A stretch of DNA of 64,000 nt from Streptomyces sp. SDr-06 (GTDB taxonomy: Bacteria; Actinomycetota; Actinomycetes; Streptomycetales; Streptomycetaceae): positions 248,001 to 312,000 of the forward strand of contig NZ_QOLA01000006.1 in the NCBI RefSeq assembly GCF_003324565.1, given 5' to 3'. The notes under the pieces were generated by a model. That model did not search any database. It saw nothing but the letters and a program-made list of their open reading frames with translations, and was not told the DNA's origin. The position numbers were made by a program, and so were the translations under genes. Below, piece by piece: positions 9,169 to 17,197 of this stretch (positions are counted from its first letter, which is position 1; every line of letters starts with the position of its first letter).

Positions 9169-9899
9169 GCCTGACCCTCCTCGGACGGGGTGGTGGTGGT
9201 CAGGAGGCCGTCGAGGACGCGCTCCAGTACGGCGGCCCCGGTGCCGTCCAGGCTGTGGCCGCCGGGCGCGAGGGTCAGCTGGAAATCGCCGCTCACGCGG
9301 TCGCGCCAGGCGGCGCACCGTGCGGTCGGGATGAAGCGGTCGTCGCGCCCGGAGAGGACGTGGAGCCGGTCGGGACGGGGGCCGTGGGAGGCGATCCACT
9401 CGGCGAGGCGGTCGGCCACGACCGCGTCCGCGCGCAGTCCGTGGGCGATCTCCGCCAGCATGTCCTCGTCGTCGAGTAACTCCTTGGGGAAGCCGTCGTG
9501 GGCGAGAACCTGTGCGATCTCGCGGTCGGGAAGGTGTGACATCGTCGGTATGCGTCCTGATGAGTCGGGGCACGGGGTGTTGATGACCAGTACCCCGCTC
9601 GGCGTTCCGATGCGCGCGCCAGGGCCGGAGTGCAGGCAGACGGCGGACAGCCCGCCCATGGAGTGCCCCGCCAGGACGATCCGGCCGCCCGGCGTGCGAT
9701 CCACTGCCCGCCCGATCTCCGAGACCGTGCGCTCCCGCCAGCGGCCGGAGTCGAAGTCGTCCACGGAGTCCGCGTTCGACAGGGCCAGCGGCGTCAGGCC
9801 GCGGCGGACGGCGGCGTCCCTCAGCTGCGCGAGGGTCGTGCCGCCTCCGCCCGCGGCCGGGAAGCAGACGAGGACACCCGCCGCGGGGTGCTCGCTCAC
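9165..9899 (-). CDS. Type II thioesterase with a TTA codon
   Basis: 244 residues from GTG 9899, which overlaps the P450 stop codon (GTGA). Ser80 in AGHSMG is the nucleophile, Asp186/187 in SGRDDRF and His215 in PGGHSLDG complete the triad. The family hydrolyses carrier-bound acyl chains. The Leu141 codon is TTA (9477-9479), so translation should depend on the bldA tRNA. It lies between the P450 and permease genes and is a good candidate for unloading a P450-oxidised aminoacyl group from the stand-alone carrier, as thioesterases do in NikP2-like systems (inference). Confidence 0.88.
   Translation of the reverse strand: MSEHPAAGVLVCFPAAGGGGTTLAQLRDAAVRRGLTPLALSNADSVDDFDSGRWRERTVSEIGRAVDRTPGGRIVLAGHSMGGLSAVCLHSGPGARIGTPSGVLVINTPCPDSSGRIPTMSHLPDREIAQVLAHDGFPKELLDDEDMLAEIAHGLRADAVVADRLAEWIASHGPRPDRLHVLSGRDDRFIPTARCAAWRDRVSGDFQLTLAPGGHSLDGTGAAVLERVLDGLLTTTTPSEEGQA
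9477..9479 (-). promoter_or_regulatory. In-frame TTA codon (bldA control point)
   Basis: Codon 141 (Leu) of the thioesterase reads TTA on the minus strand. TTA is read only by the developmentally controlled bldA tRNA in Streptomyces. Confidence 0.85.
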
Positions 9900-11128
9900 G
9901 TGCCGGCTTCCTTCGCGTCGACCACCTCCACCTGCAGCTCGGTCAGCCCGAGCATGAAGTTGGAGCGCAGGCGCCGAGGCGGGGCGAGGACCGTGAACGC
10001 CTTGTCCCACGCGGCCAGTTCCTCGATGAACGTCTGGATCTCCAGACTGGCCACGGGGGCGCCCACGCAGCGGTGGACGCCGGCCCCGAAGGCGATCTGC
10101 TTGTTCTCCGCCCGGTCGATCACGAAGGAGTCGGGGCGCTCGAAGACCTCCGCGTCCCGGTTGGCCGACATGTTCCACAGGGTGACGAAGCTGTTGGCCG
10201 GGATGAGCTGTCCACCGATCTCGACGTCCTCGAGCGTCAGGCGCTGCACATAGCTGTTGGTCGAGGTCCAGCGCAGGAACTCCTGGGTGGCCACTTCACA
10301 GCCGACGTCGCCGTCGGCCACCTTCCGCCACTGGTCACGCTCCTGGTCGATGGTGTGGACGGTCAGACTCGCCGTGTGCGGGGTGGTCTCGTTCCCGCCG
10401 ACGGCGACGTTCAGGCCGTTGAGCACGGCGACGTCCCGGGGCATGGTGCCGTCCGCGACGCACTGCGCGAGGAAACCGATCATGTCGTCGGCCGGACCGG
10501 TGGGCGACCGCCGTCCGATCAGCTCGTCGATGAACTCCAGGACGTCGAGCTGCGCGTCGACGAGCGCGTCGAGCGGCCGGGCCCCGGCGTATGCCTCGTC
10601 GCGGTAGCCGATCATCGTGCGGGTGGCCTCCAGCAGGCCTCCGGCTTCCTTGGGGCCGATGCCGAAGAGCACTTCCAGTACGCCCTTGGGCAGTTCCGGC
10701 GCGATCTCCTTGCTGAAGTCGAGCCGGTCGCCCACCGAAAGCCTGCCCAGGGCGTCGCGGATGTTGCGGCGCACCGTGCGACCGACGCGGTCGAGCATGT
10801 CCCGGCTGAACCCGCTGGTCTTGATCGGTTTGCGGAGCGCGGTGTGGGCCGGCTGGTCGGAGACGATGAGCATGCGGCCGGAGGCGGAGTCCTTCTGCGG
10901 GAGGTAGGAGCCGTCGACCATGGTGCCGTACGAGGAGCTGAGCCTGCGGTGGTCCACATAGGCCGCGTACACGTCGGCGTGTCGGGTCAGCGCGTAGAAC
11001 TCGTAGCCGTCGGCCCTGCGATGGACCGAGACCGGGTCGTTCTTGCGCAGTTCGGCCAGGTACGCCCACGGGTCGTCGTCGGCGAAGAACTCGGGTGAGT
11101 ACAGCGGGCTGTCCTCAACGACCAGCAT
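9896..11128 (-). CDS. Cytochrome P450 of the biosynthetic operon
   Basis: 410 residues from ATG 11128 (GGAG six nt upstream). I-helix VAVGGNETT (residues 242-249; the usual A/G-G-x-E/D-T-T), ExxR at Glu283-Arg286, and heme-binding FGAGVHRCVG with proximal Cys354. It is a class I bacterial P450 needing a ferredoxin encoded elsewhere. The gene overlaps the 3' end of a stand-alone carrier-protein gene by 14 nt and the next thioesterase gene by 4 nt. In nikkomycin- and novobiocin-type systems such a P450 beta-hydroxylates an amino acid tethered to a carrier; the context points to the same here, though the substrate is not readable from sequence. Confidence 0.92.
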   Translation of the reverse strand: MLVVEDSPLYSPEFFADDDPWAYLAELRKNDPVSVHRRADGYEFYALTRHADVYAAYVDHRRLSSSYGTMVDGSYLPQKDSASGRMLIVSDQPAHTALRKPIKTSGFSRDMLDRVGRTVRRNIRDALGRLSVGDRLDFSKEIAPELPKGVLEVLFGIGPKEAGGLLEATRTMIGYRDEAYAGARPLDALVDAQLDVLEFIDELIGRRSPTGPADDMIGFLAQCVADGTMPRDVAVLNGLNVAVGGNETTPHTASLTVHTIDQERDQWRKVADGDVGCEVATQEFLRWTSTNSYVQRLTLEDVEIGGQLIPANSFVTLWNMSANRDAEVFERPDSFVIDRAENKQIAFGAGVHRCVGAPVASLEIQTFIEELAAWDKAFTVLAPPRRLRSNFMLGLTELQVEVVDAKEAGT

Positions 11129-11348
11129 GCTCGGCTCCGATCAGTTCGGCGATGCGTGCCGGGGTCCTGCCTTCGAAGAAGACGTGGCCCGGCACCCGGA
11201 CCCCGGTCCGCTCCTTCAGCAGGGCGCGGCAGTGCAGCACGGCCAGGGAGTCGACCCCGGCGGTGAAGATGTCGGCGTCGGCCGCGATGTCGCGGTCGAG
11301 GACCTCGCGCAGGCAGTCGGTGATGGCGGTCGGTGATATGTCGGTCAT
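11115..11348 (-). CDS. Stand-alone peptidyl/acyl carrier protein
   Basis: 77 residues, a single PP-binding domain. Ser34 in GVDSLA is the phosphopantetheine site. Its ATG overlaps the stop of the adenylation enzyme gene (ATGA), and its 3' end overlaps the P450 gene by 14 nt, so adenylation enzyme, carrier and P450 should be made in fixed proportion. It likely holds the amino acid activated by the stand-alone adenylation enzyme while the P450 acts. Confidence 0.9.
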   Translation of the reverse strand: MTDISPTAITDCLREVLDRDIAADADIFTAGVDSLAVLHCRALLKERTGVRVPGHVFFEGRTPARIAELIGAEHAGR

Positions 11349-12766
11349 GATTCCTCGGCCTTGTCTGTCAGTCGGTATCGGTCCATGAGGGTGGGGAAGT
11401 CGACCTTGCCGCCGGCCTTGACCGGGTAGCGGCCCACCAGGCGCACCCCGATCGCGGGAGAGAAGTCCTGCACCACCGACTCGATCCGGTCACGGGCGCG
11501 GGGGTCCGACAGCGCGGTGGGGTCGGTGCGGACGAAGGCCACGGTGTGCCGCTCGTCCTGCGCGACCCTGCAGTCGAGTACCCGGGGCAGGGTGGCCACC
11601 CGCTGTTCCAGCGCGGCGGTGTCGACGCGCATCCCGTTCACCTTGACCTCGCCGTCCAGCCGCCCGGCGAAGACGAGGTCGCCGTTGTCGTCCGTGCGCA
11701 CCAGGTCCCCGGTACGGTACGAGGGCTGCTCGGACGCGGGGTGGAACCGGTGGGTCATCGTGCCATCGTCGAGGTAGCCCAGGCACACGAGCGGGCCGTG
11801 CACGACCAGTTCCTGGGCGTCCGCCGGCCCGTCCGCCGTCGCGCGCAGCGTCTGGCGGCACCCGTCGAGCGGACGGCCGATGGGAATGGTCGGCGCGCAG
11901 AAGTCCTCGGGCAGCCGGTAGTGGTGGGTGGCGAAGGTCGCCTCGGTCGGCCCGTACAGGTTGACGAAACGCCCCCGCAGTCCTGCCCGCCGGGCCCGCT
12001 CAAAGGTCGACCTGCGGAACTGCTCGCCACCGCTGAACAGCCACGGAATGGCGGCGACGCACTCGGGTGCGACGTCGACGACGGTCGTGATGACCGCGGC
12101 CGGCAGCAGGAGGCGGCCGATGCCGTAGGTCTCCACGAGGTCGGGCCACGCGAAGATGTCGTCGTTGATGTGCGGCAGCGCCACCACCCGTCCGCCCGCC
12201 GCCACCGTGTGCCAGGTGTCGAACCACCAGCCGTCGTAGGTGGGCGTGGCGAAGCTGCCCGCCGTGAGGCGGCCGGCCGCGGGCACGTCCAGGTCCCGGC
12301 AGTCGAAGAGCGCGAGGAGATTGCCGCGGGTCACCGCGACGGCCTTGCGCCGGCCGGTGCTGCCGGAGGTGAAGTTGACGGCCACGACCTCCTCGGGGAT
12401 GCGCTCGGGGGGCAGCCGCGGCCCCGGCGCCGGCTCAAGGCCGACGGAGGGGGAGGCTCCGGCGCGGACCGTCAGGGTGAGGTCGGGCCGTACCCTTTCG
12501 AAGTCGCGCCCGGTGAGGGTGTGGTCGTCGGCCACGGCCACGCAGCCGGCCCGCCAGCTGCCCAACTGCCCGGCGAAGCAGCCGAGTTTGTCGCCGGAGC
12601 GGACGCTCACGACACGGGCGGGGCCGTGGGCGCGGACGGCCTCCTCGATCCGGGAGGCCAGCTCCGCGACCTGGGCCCAGCTGTGTTCGGTGCCGCCCTC
12701 GACCCACAGGGTCGACGGCGAGGCCCACTGGTCGCCGTGGATCAGGTCGTGCCATGCGTCGGTCAT
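11345..12766 (-). CDS. Stand-alone NRPS-type adenylation enzyme
   Basis: 473 residues from ATG 12766, within an ATGA overlap with the asparagine synthetase stop. Core motifs are present: A3 FTSGSTGRRK (132-141), A4-like TYDGWWFD with the Asp that contacts the amino acid alpha-amine, A5 NLYGPTEATF, A7 YRTGDLV, A8 GRLDGEVKVNGMRVD and an A10 AGGKVDF with the catalytic Lys. No carrier or condensation domain is fused. It should adenylate an amino acid and load the adjacent carrier. The pocket residues around YDGWWFD do not match a specificity code I can name. Confidence 0.9.
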   Translation of the reverse strand: MTDAWHDLIHGDQWASPSTLWVEGGTEHSWAQVAELASRIEEAVRAHGPARVVSVRSGDKLGCFAGQLGSWRAGCVAVADDHTLTGRDFERVRPDLTLTVRAGASPSVGLEPAPGPRLPPERIPEEVVAVNFTSGSTGRRKAVAVTRGNLLALFDCRDLDVPAAGRLTAGSFATPTYDGWWFDTWHTVAAGGRVVALPHINDDIFAWPDLVETYGIGRLLLPAAVITTVVDVAPECVAAIPWLFSGGEQFRRSTFERARRAGLRGRFVNLYGPTEATFATHHYRLPEDFCAPTIPIGRPLDGCRQTLRATADGPADAQELVVHGPLVCLGYLDDGTMTHRFHPASEQPSYRTGDLVRTDDNGDLVFAGRLDGEVKVNGMRVDTAALEQRVATLPRVLDCRVAQDERHTVAFVRTDPTALSDPRARDRIESVVQDFSPAIGVRLVGRYPVKAGGKVDFPTLMDRYRLTDKAEES

Positions 12767-14538
12767 GACGTCAGTCCCAACTCGTCGATCACGGCGCTGA
12801 TGCTGATCAGGCTCAGCCGGACGTCCCACTTGTCGGGCGTGGGGTCGGCGCCGAGGGCGTCCAGGGCGTCCGGCCGGAACACGCCGCCGGCCGCGACGAG
12901 GTCACGCCATCGCGACAGCGTCCTCTCGTCCGCCGTCTCCGCCAGCCCGTACGCCGTGAAGCCCTGCTTGGCGCGGTCGAGCACGGTGCGCGGGACGATC
13001 CCGGCGTAGGCCTTCTTCAGGCACGCCTTGCCTTCGAAGTCCGCGACCTTCTGGTCGTCCGGGACGCGCAGGCCCAGGGCCACCACGGAGTTTCCGAGGA
13101 AGGGGTAGCGGCCCTCCACCGAGTTCGCCATCAGCATCATGTCGCCGTGGTCGCCGAGCAGATGGCCACTCAGCTGCACGTAGACGTCGGCGATGGAGCG
13201 CAGCTGCATCGGGGACAGCTCGGCGGCTTCCTGTTCGTCGAAGGGGATCAACCGGTCCCGCCAGTACTCCTGGCCGGTCAGTGCCTCCCTCGCCCGCGGG
13301 GTCAGGCACATGTCCCGCCGGCGCAGCGCCCTGGCCCGGTCGACCTCCCAGGAGAAGTCCGCCCTGCCCCAGGCCTGTTCGTTCTCGCCGTGGCCGGTCA
13401 CCGGGGTTCTGCGGGCGCCGTCGAACGCGTAGGAGTCGTAGCCGTAGAACAGCTCGTCGGCCCCCTCGCCCGAGATCACCCCCTTGAGCCCGGTGCGGCG
13501 GGCCTCGCTGGCCAGCATCAGGGCCGCCACGTTGTACGTCTCGCGCTGCGGGTAGCAGCAGTGGCGCACCATCTCCTCGAAGCGGTCCGCGACATGGGCC
13601 GGGGTGCAGCGGATCTGGTGGTGTTCGCTGCCCACGCTGTCGGCGACCTCGCGCTGGAACCGTCCCTCGTCCAGGGCGACGTCGTCGAAGAGCACGGAGA
13701 ACGTGCGGGTGGCCTCCTGCCGCAGGCGGGCTGCCTCCAGGACCAGTGCGGTCGAGTCGAATCCGCCGCTCAGATAGGCGCCGATCTCCACGTCCGCCCG
13801 CAGCCGGTCCGCCACGGCCCCCTGGACCGCGTCGCGGATCTCCGCCGCGGCGACGGGGCGGTCCGCCGCCTCGAACTCTCCGTAGCGCCAGTACCGTACG
13901 GTCTCCGGTGCGCTGGTGCCGAAGCGGACCACACATCCGGGCGGTACGGCGCGGACCTCCGCCACCAGGGTCCGGGGGGCGACGATGTTGCCGAGGGCGA
14001 GGTACTGGTCGACGGCGCCGATGTCGAGCCGCCAGGCGCGCGGCACGCTCCGCACGAGCGGCTTCAGCTCGGAGCAGAAGTGCACGTGGCCTCCGACGAC
14101 GGCGTAGAACAGCGGGCAGATGCCGAAGCGGTCCCTGCCCAGGTAGAGGGTGTTCTCGGCCCGGTCGTGGATGGCGGTGGCGAACTGCCCGTCGACCCGT
14201 TCGAGCCCGGCGGGCCCGTAGCGGGCGAACAGCTCCGGCAGCACCGCCACGTCGACCCGGTTGTCGGGCCGTGCGCCGCCCAGCAGGGTGCGCAGCTCGG
14301 CGCCGTTGTAGATCTCGCCATTGGTCATGGCCACATACCGGCCACTGGCGTCCTCGGCCGGCTGCCACCCGTCCTTCAGCGCGGTCATGCCGAGCCGGCC
14401 GAGCTTCACGGAGAGGGTGGGAGTGCTGAGCGAGTAGGTCTCGTCCGGTCCGCGGTGGACCAGCCGGGCGTGCATCGCGGCGACGACGGCCCGGTCCAGG
14501 GTCTTGTCCGGGGCGTAGGTCCCGCACAGGCCACACAT
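12763..14538 (-). CDS. Glutamine-hydrolysing asparagine synthetase-like enzyme
   Basis: 591 residues. The N-terminal glutaminase domain starts MCGLCG, so the catalytic Cys2 is intact; RGPDE and the NGEIYN motif are present. The synthetase domain has the PP-loop YLSGGFDS (257-262), GEGADELFYGY and EGRYPFL. Class B asparagine synthetases convert a carboxylate to an amide through acyl-adenylate using glutamine nitrogen. Intact Cys2 argues against a beta-lactam-synthetase-type cyclase. Placed between two adenylation enzymes with a 4-nt gap and a 4-nt overlap, it is presumably pathway-specific: it may amidate an intermediate or supply an Asn-like building block. Confidence 0.9.
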   Translation of the reverse strand: MCGLCGTYAPDKTLDRAVVAAMHARLVHRGPDETYSLSTPTLSVKLGRLGMTALKDGWQPAEDASGRYVAMTNGEIYNGAELRTLLGGARPDNRVDVAVLPELFARYGPAGLERVDGQFATAIHDRAENTLYLGRDRFGICPLFYAVVGGHVHFCSELKPLVRSVPRAWRLDIGAVDQYLALGNIVAPRTLVAEVRAVPPGCVVRFGTSAPETVRYWRYGEFEAADRPVAAAEIRDAVQGAVADRLRADVEIGAYLSGGFDSTALVLEAARLRQEATRTFSVLFDDVALDEGRFQREVADSVGSEHHQIRCTPAHVADRFEEMVRHCCYPQRETYNVAALMLASEARRTGLKGVISGEGADELFYGYDSYAFDGARRTPVTGHGENEQAWGRADFSWEVDRARALRRRDMCLTPRAREALTGQEYWRDRLIPFDEQEAAELSPMQLRSIADVYVQLSGHLLGDHGDMMLMANSVEGRYPFLGNSVVALGLRVPDDQKVADFEGKACLKKAYAGIVPRTVLDRAKQGFTAYGLAETADERTLSRWRDLVAAGGVFRPDALDALGADPTPDKWDVRLSLISISAVIDELGLTS

Positions 14539-14542
14539 CGCG

Positions 14543-16246
14543 TCACACGCTCCGTTCCCGTAGGCGGTCGGCGAGGCCCCGCAGGTTCTCCGCCCGCAGC
14601 ACGTCGCGGACCCCGGCGTCGGCCCAGCCGAGCTTCTTCAGGCCGGTCACCAGGACCACGGCCGAGGCCGAATCGCCGCCCACGTCGAAGAAGTTGTCGT
14701 CCAGCTGTACGTCCTGGACGCCGGTGAGGCCGCGTACCAGGCGCAGCACCTGCTCGTTCGGCGAGCCGGAGGCGCCCCCGGCGGTCTGTGCCCGTCGGCT
14801 CGCCCGCAGGGCGTCCCGGTCGACCTTGCCGTTCACGGTGTGGGGGAAGGAGTCGACGCGGTCGAGCACCGAGGGGATCTTGTACGGGTCGAGGAAGCCC
14901 TCCAGATGCTGCCGCACGGCGCGGGGGCCCAGGTCGCCCTGGTAGTAGCAGACCAGGGTGTCGAGGTCGAAGGGGTCGCCGTCGTCGTGCGCCTCGGCCA
15001 CCACCACCGCGTCCCGCACGTCGGGATGCCGGCACACCGCTGCCTCGATCTCGCCGGGATCGAGCCGGTAGCCGCGGACCTTCACCTGCCGGTCGAGCCG
15101 TTCCAGGAAGTGGAGCCGCCCGTCGCGGAGTTCGACGAGATCTCCGGTGGCATAGGCGTCCGCGCCGTCCGGCCCGAGGAAGGGGCGTACGCCGCCCTGC
15201 GTGAGATATCCCGCCGTGACGCTGGGGCCGGTGACGACGAGTTCGCCGCGTTGGGCACCGGTGGCGCCGGTGGCCGGATCCCTGATCACGTATCCGCAGT
15301 CGCCGACCAGGTCCCCGAGGGGCACGCCGTCGCGGCAGTCGTCCGGGTCGAGTGGGTCGCTGAGCAGATTGCACACCGTGGTCTCGGTGAGGCCGTACGC
15401 GTTGTGGAAACTCGCCACCTTCGACCAGGTGCGGATCACCGCGGGCCGGCAGGGGCCGCCTCCGTTGACGACGTGCTCCAGCCGCATCGCGTCGCTGGGT
15501 TCGGTCACCGTCAGGGCGAACGGGGTCGTCTTGAGATGGGTGACGGCGAACCGTTCCAGGGTGTCCGCCAGCACGGCGCCAGGGGCCAGATGCGCCTCGT
15601 CCAGCACCACCAGGCAGCCGCCCGCGGTGAGCGTCCAGAGGATCTCGGTGATGCAGCCGTCGAAGGTCAGCCGTGCGAACTGGAGGGTCCTGCTGTCCGG
15701 GCCGACGTGCAGCCGGTTGACGTGGTCACGGATCACCGGGGCGAGCGGGGCCGTCCGGGCCAGGACGCACTTGGGGGTGCCGGTCGAGCCCGAGGTGTGG
15801 ATCGCGTAGGCGATCTCTCCCTGTTCGAAAGGGAGTTGAGGGGGCGGCGTCGGTGGGCCGTCGAGGGTGCGCCAGTCGGCCGGGACCGGGATGAACTCCG
15901 GCGGACTGTCCCCGTGCGCGCCCCGGGCCATCAGCCGCGCGCCCAGGAGTCCGGTCTTGTCGGCGTTGGAGCGGTCACTGTCGCGCCGGTCCACGAAGAC
16001 GAAGGGCCGTTCGGCCTTCAGTGCGCCGATCATGCCGATGACCGCTGCCGGTCCCCGGCTGCTCTCCAGGGCGATGAACTCGCCCGGTGCGGTGGATTCC
16101 TGTAATCGGCGCGCGAATTCGTCGCTGCGTGCGCCGAACTCCTGGTAGGTCATGCTCGTGTCCGCGGTGCGCAGCGCGTCGTGGTCCGGGAATTCCCGGA
16201 CGGCGCGATCTACGGCGTCGACCACGGATTCGCTTTCTTTCGGCAT
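14543..16246 (-). CDS. NRPS adenylation-carrier (A-PCP) didomain protein
   Basis: 567 residues from ATG 16246 (AAGGAGGG upstream). A3 HTSGSTGTPK (150-159), A4 FDGCITEI with Asp196, A5 NAYGLTETTVC, A7 YATGDLV, A8 LDRQVKVRGYRLDPGEIE, A10 NGKVDR. The C-terminal carrier domain has DNFFDVGGDSAS with Ser526 as the phosphopantetheine site. Residues aligned by eye to the GrsA pocket (D, G, T, T, V, G, A, V, C) faintly resemble aromatic-type codes; treat this as a guess. There is no condensation or thioesterase domain. Codon 48 is TTA. The stop lies 4 nt before the asparagine synthetase start. Confidence 0.92.
   Translation of the reverse strand: MPKESESVVDAVDRAVREFPDHDALRTADTSMTYQEFGARSDEFARRLQESTAPGEFIALESSRGPAAVIGMIGALKAERPFVFVDRRDSDRSNADKTGLLGARLMARGAHGDSPPEFIPVPADWRTLDGPPTPPPQLPFEQGEIAYAIHTSGSTGTPKCVLARTAPLAPVIRDHVNRLHVGPDSRTLQFARLTFDGCITEILWTLTAGGCLVVLDEAHLAPGAVLADTLERFAVTHLKTTPFALTVTEPSDAMRLEHVVNGGGPCRPAVIRTWSKVASFHNAYGLTETTVCNLLSDPLDPDDCRDGVPLGDLVGDCGYVIRDPATGATGAQRGELVVTGPSVTAGYLTQGGVRPFLGPDGADAYATGDLVELRDGRLHFLERLDRQVKVRGYRLDPGEIEAAVCRHPDVRDAVVVAEAHDDGDPFDLDTLVCYYQGDLGPRAVRQHLEGFLDPYKIPSVLDRVDSFPHTVNGKVDRDALRASRRAQTAGGASGSPNEQVLRLVRGLTGVQDVQLDDNFFDVGGDSASAVVLVTGLKKLGWADAGVRDVLRAENLRGLADRLRERSV
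16103..16105 (-). promoter_or_regulatory. In-frame TTA codon (bldA control point)
   Basis: Leu48 of the A-PCP protein (in ARRLQES) is encoded by TTA on the minus strand. Confidence 0.85.
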
Positions 16247-16247
16247 G

Positions 16248-17150
16248 TCACCCTCCTTCGCTGTGGACTGTGGAGCGCCGTATTTCCTGGGGGTGTGTGG
16301 GGTGCTGGCGGACCGGGTGCGTCAGGGTGCCCACTCCTTCCACGACCGCCCGCACCGTGTCACCGTCGCTGATCGGCGCGGCCCCGGGAGTTCCGGTGCA
16401 GATCACCGTGCCGGGTTCGAGGGTCCGTCCGGCGCTGAAGTACTCCACGAGGCGGTCGAGCCCGAATTTCATGTCGGCCGGGGTGGCCGCCGCCACGGTC
16501 TCTCCATTGCGCACGGTGGCGATGCGGAGAGCGGCGAGTTCGTCGTCGCTGAATTCGTCCAGGGTCACCAGGACGGGGCCGACACTGCAGAACGTGTCGA
16601 ATCCCTTGGCCCACGGAATGTGGCGCGGGTTTTCCCGGATGACGTCCTCGGCCGTCATGTCGAGGACGGCGGTGACCCCCGCCACCACGGATCGCCACTG
16701 GGTCCGTTCGACGTTCTTGCAGGGAGTTTTGATGACCAGCCCGAGCTCCGCCTCCGCTGTGACGCGCCCGGACTGCCACGGCAGTTCGATGGCGTCGCCG
16801 TTGCCGATGAGGCAGTTGGCGGGGCGCAGGTAGGAGCCGGGCCCGGATCGGGGCTGCTCGGATTCCAGGTCCTCGGAGTGGCGACGGTAGTTGAGTCCGG
16901 CGCCCCAGATGTCGGCTCCGGGGTCCAGCACCGTGGGCGCACGGTCGAGCGCGGGGCGCACGGGCGTGAGATCGGCCGCCTGCCGGTCCACGGCTTCTCC
17001 CAGCTCCCGCAGGTGCGCCTCCCCCACCAGCTCGCTGATCCGGGTGGCGCTCCCCTGGCCCTGGAGGTCGGACAGGGCGTACCACTGGCCCTGATGCCCC
17101 ACGGCGATGCCGTTGCCGGCGGCGGACGGGTGGGACTTGGTGAATCTCAT
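16248..17150 (-). CDS. Fumarylacetoacetate hydrolase (FAH) family protein
   Basis: 300 residues from ATG 17150 with GGGAG upstream. Conserved FAH-fold markers: GLNYRRH (85-91), the metal-binding E-A-E of TAEAELGLVI (Glu133, Glu135) with Asp164, KGFDTFCSVGP (183-192) and the C-terminal TGTPGA. The family includes acylpyruvases, 2-oxo-4-pentenoate hydratases and oxaloacetate decarboxylases, acting on 2-oxo or 1,3-dioxo acids with Mg2+. It follows the aldolase gene and directly precedes the A-PCP gene (1 nt gap), so it probably processes the 2-oxo acid made or used by the aldolase: hydration, dehydration or C-C cleavage. Confidence 0.88.
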   Translation of the reverse strand: MRFTKSHPSAAGNGIAVGHQGQWYALSDLQGQGSATRISELVGEAHLRELGEAVDRQAADLTPVRPALDRAPTVLDPGADIWGAGLNYRRHSEDLESEQPRSGPGSYLRPANCLIGNGDAIELPWQSGRVTAEAELGLVIKTPCKNVERTQWRSVVAGVTAVLDMTAEDVIRENPRHIPWAKGFDTFCSVGPVLVTLDEFSDDELAALRIATVRNGETVAAATPADMKFGLDRLVEYFSAGRTLEPGTVICTGTPGAAPISDGDTVRAVVEGVGTLTHPVRQHPTHPQEIRRSTVHSEGG

Positions 17151-17197
17151 GCTGCTCTCCCGGGTCGGGGCGGACCGGCGCCGGGCCGGCCCGCCGA

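Noticed and set aside
12763..14538. Beta-lactam synthetase instead of asparagine synthetase
   Set aside because: Cys2 and the glutamine-site motifs are intact, whereas beta-lactam synthetases have lost glutaminase function; no carboxyethylarginine-type synthase is nearby.
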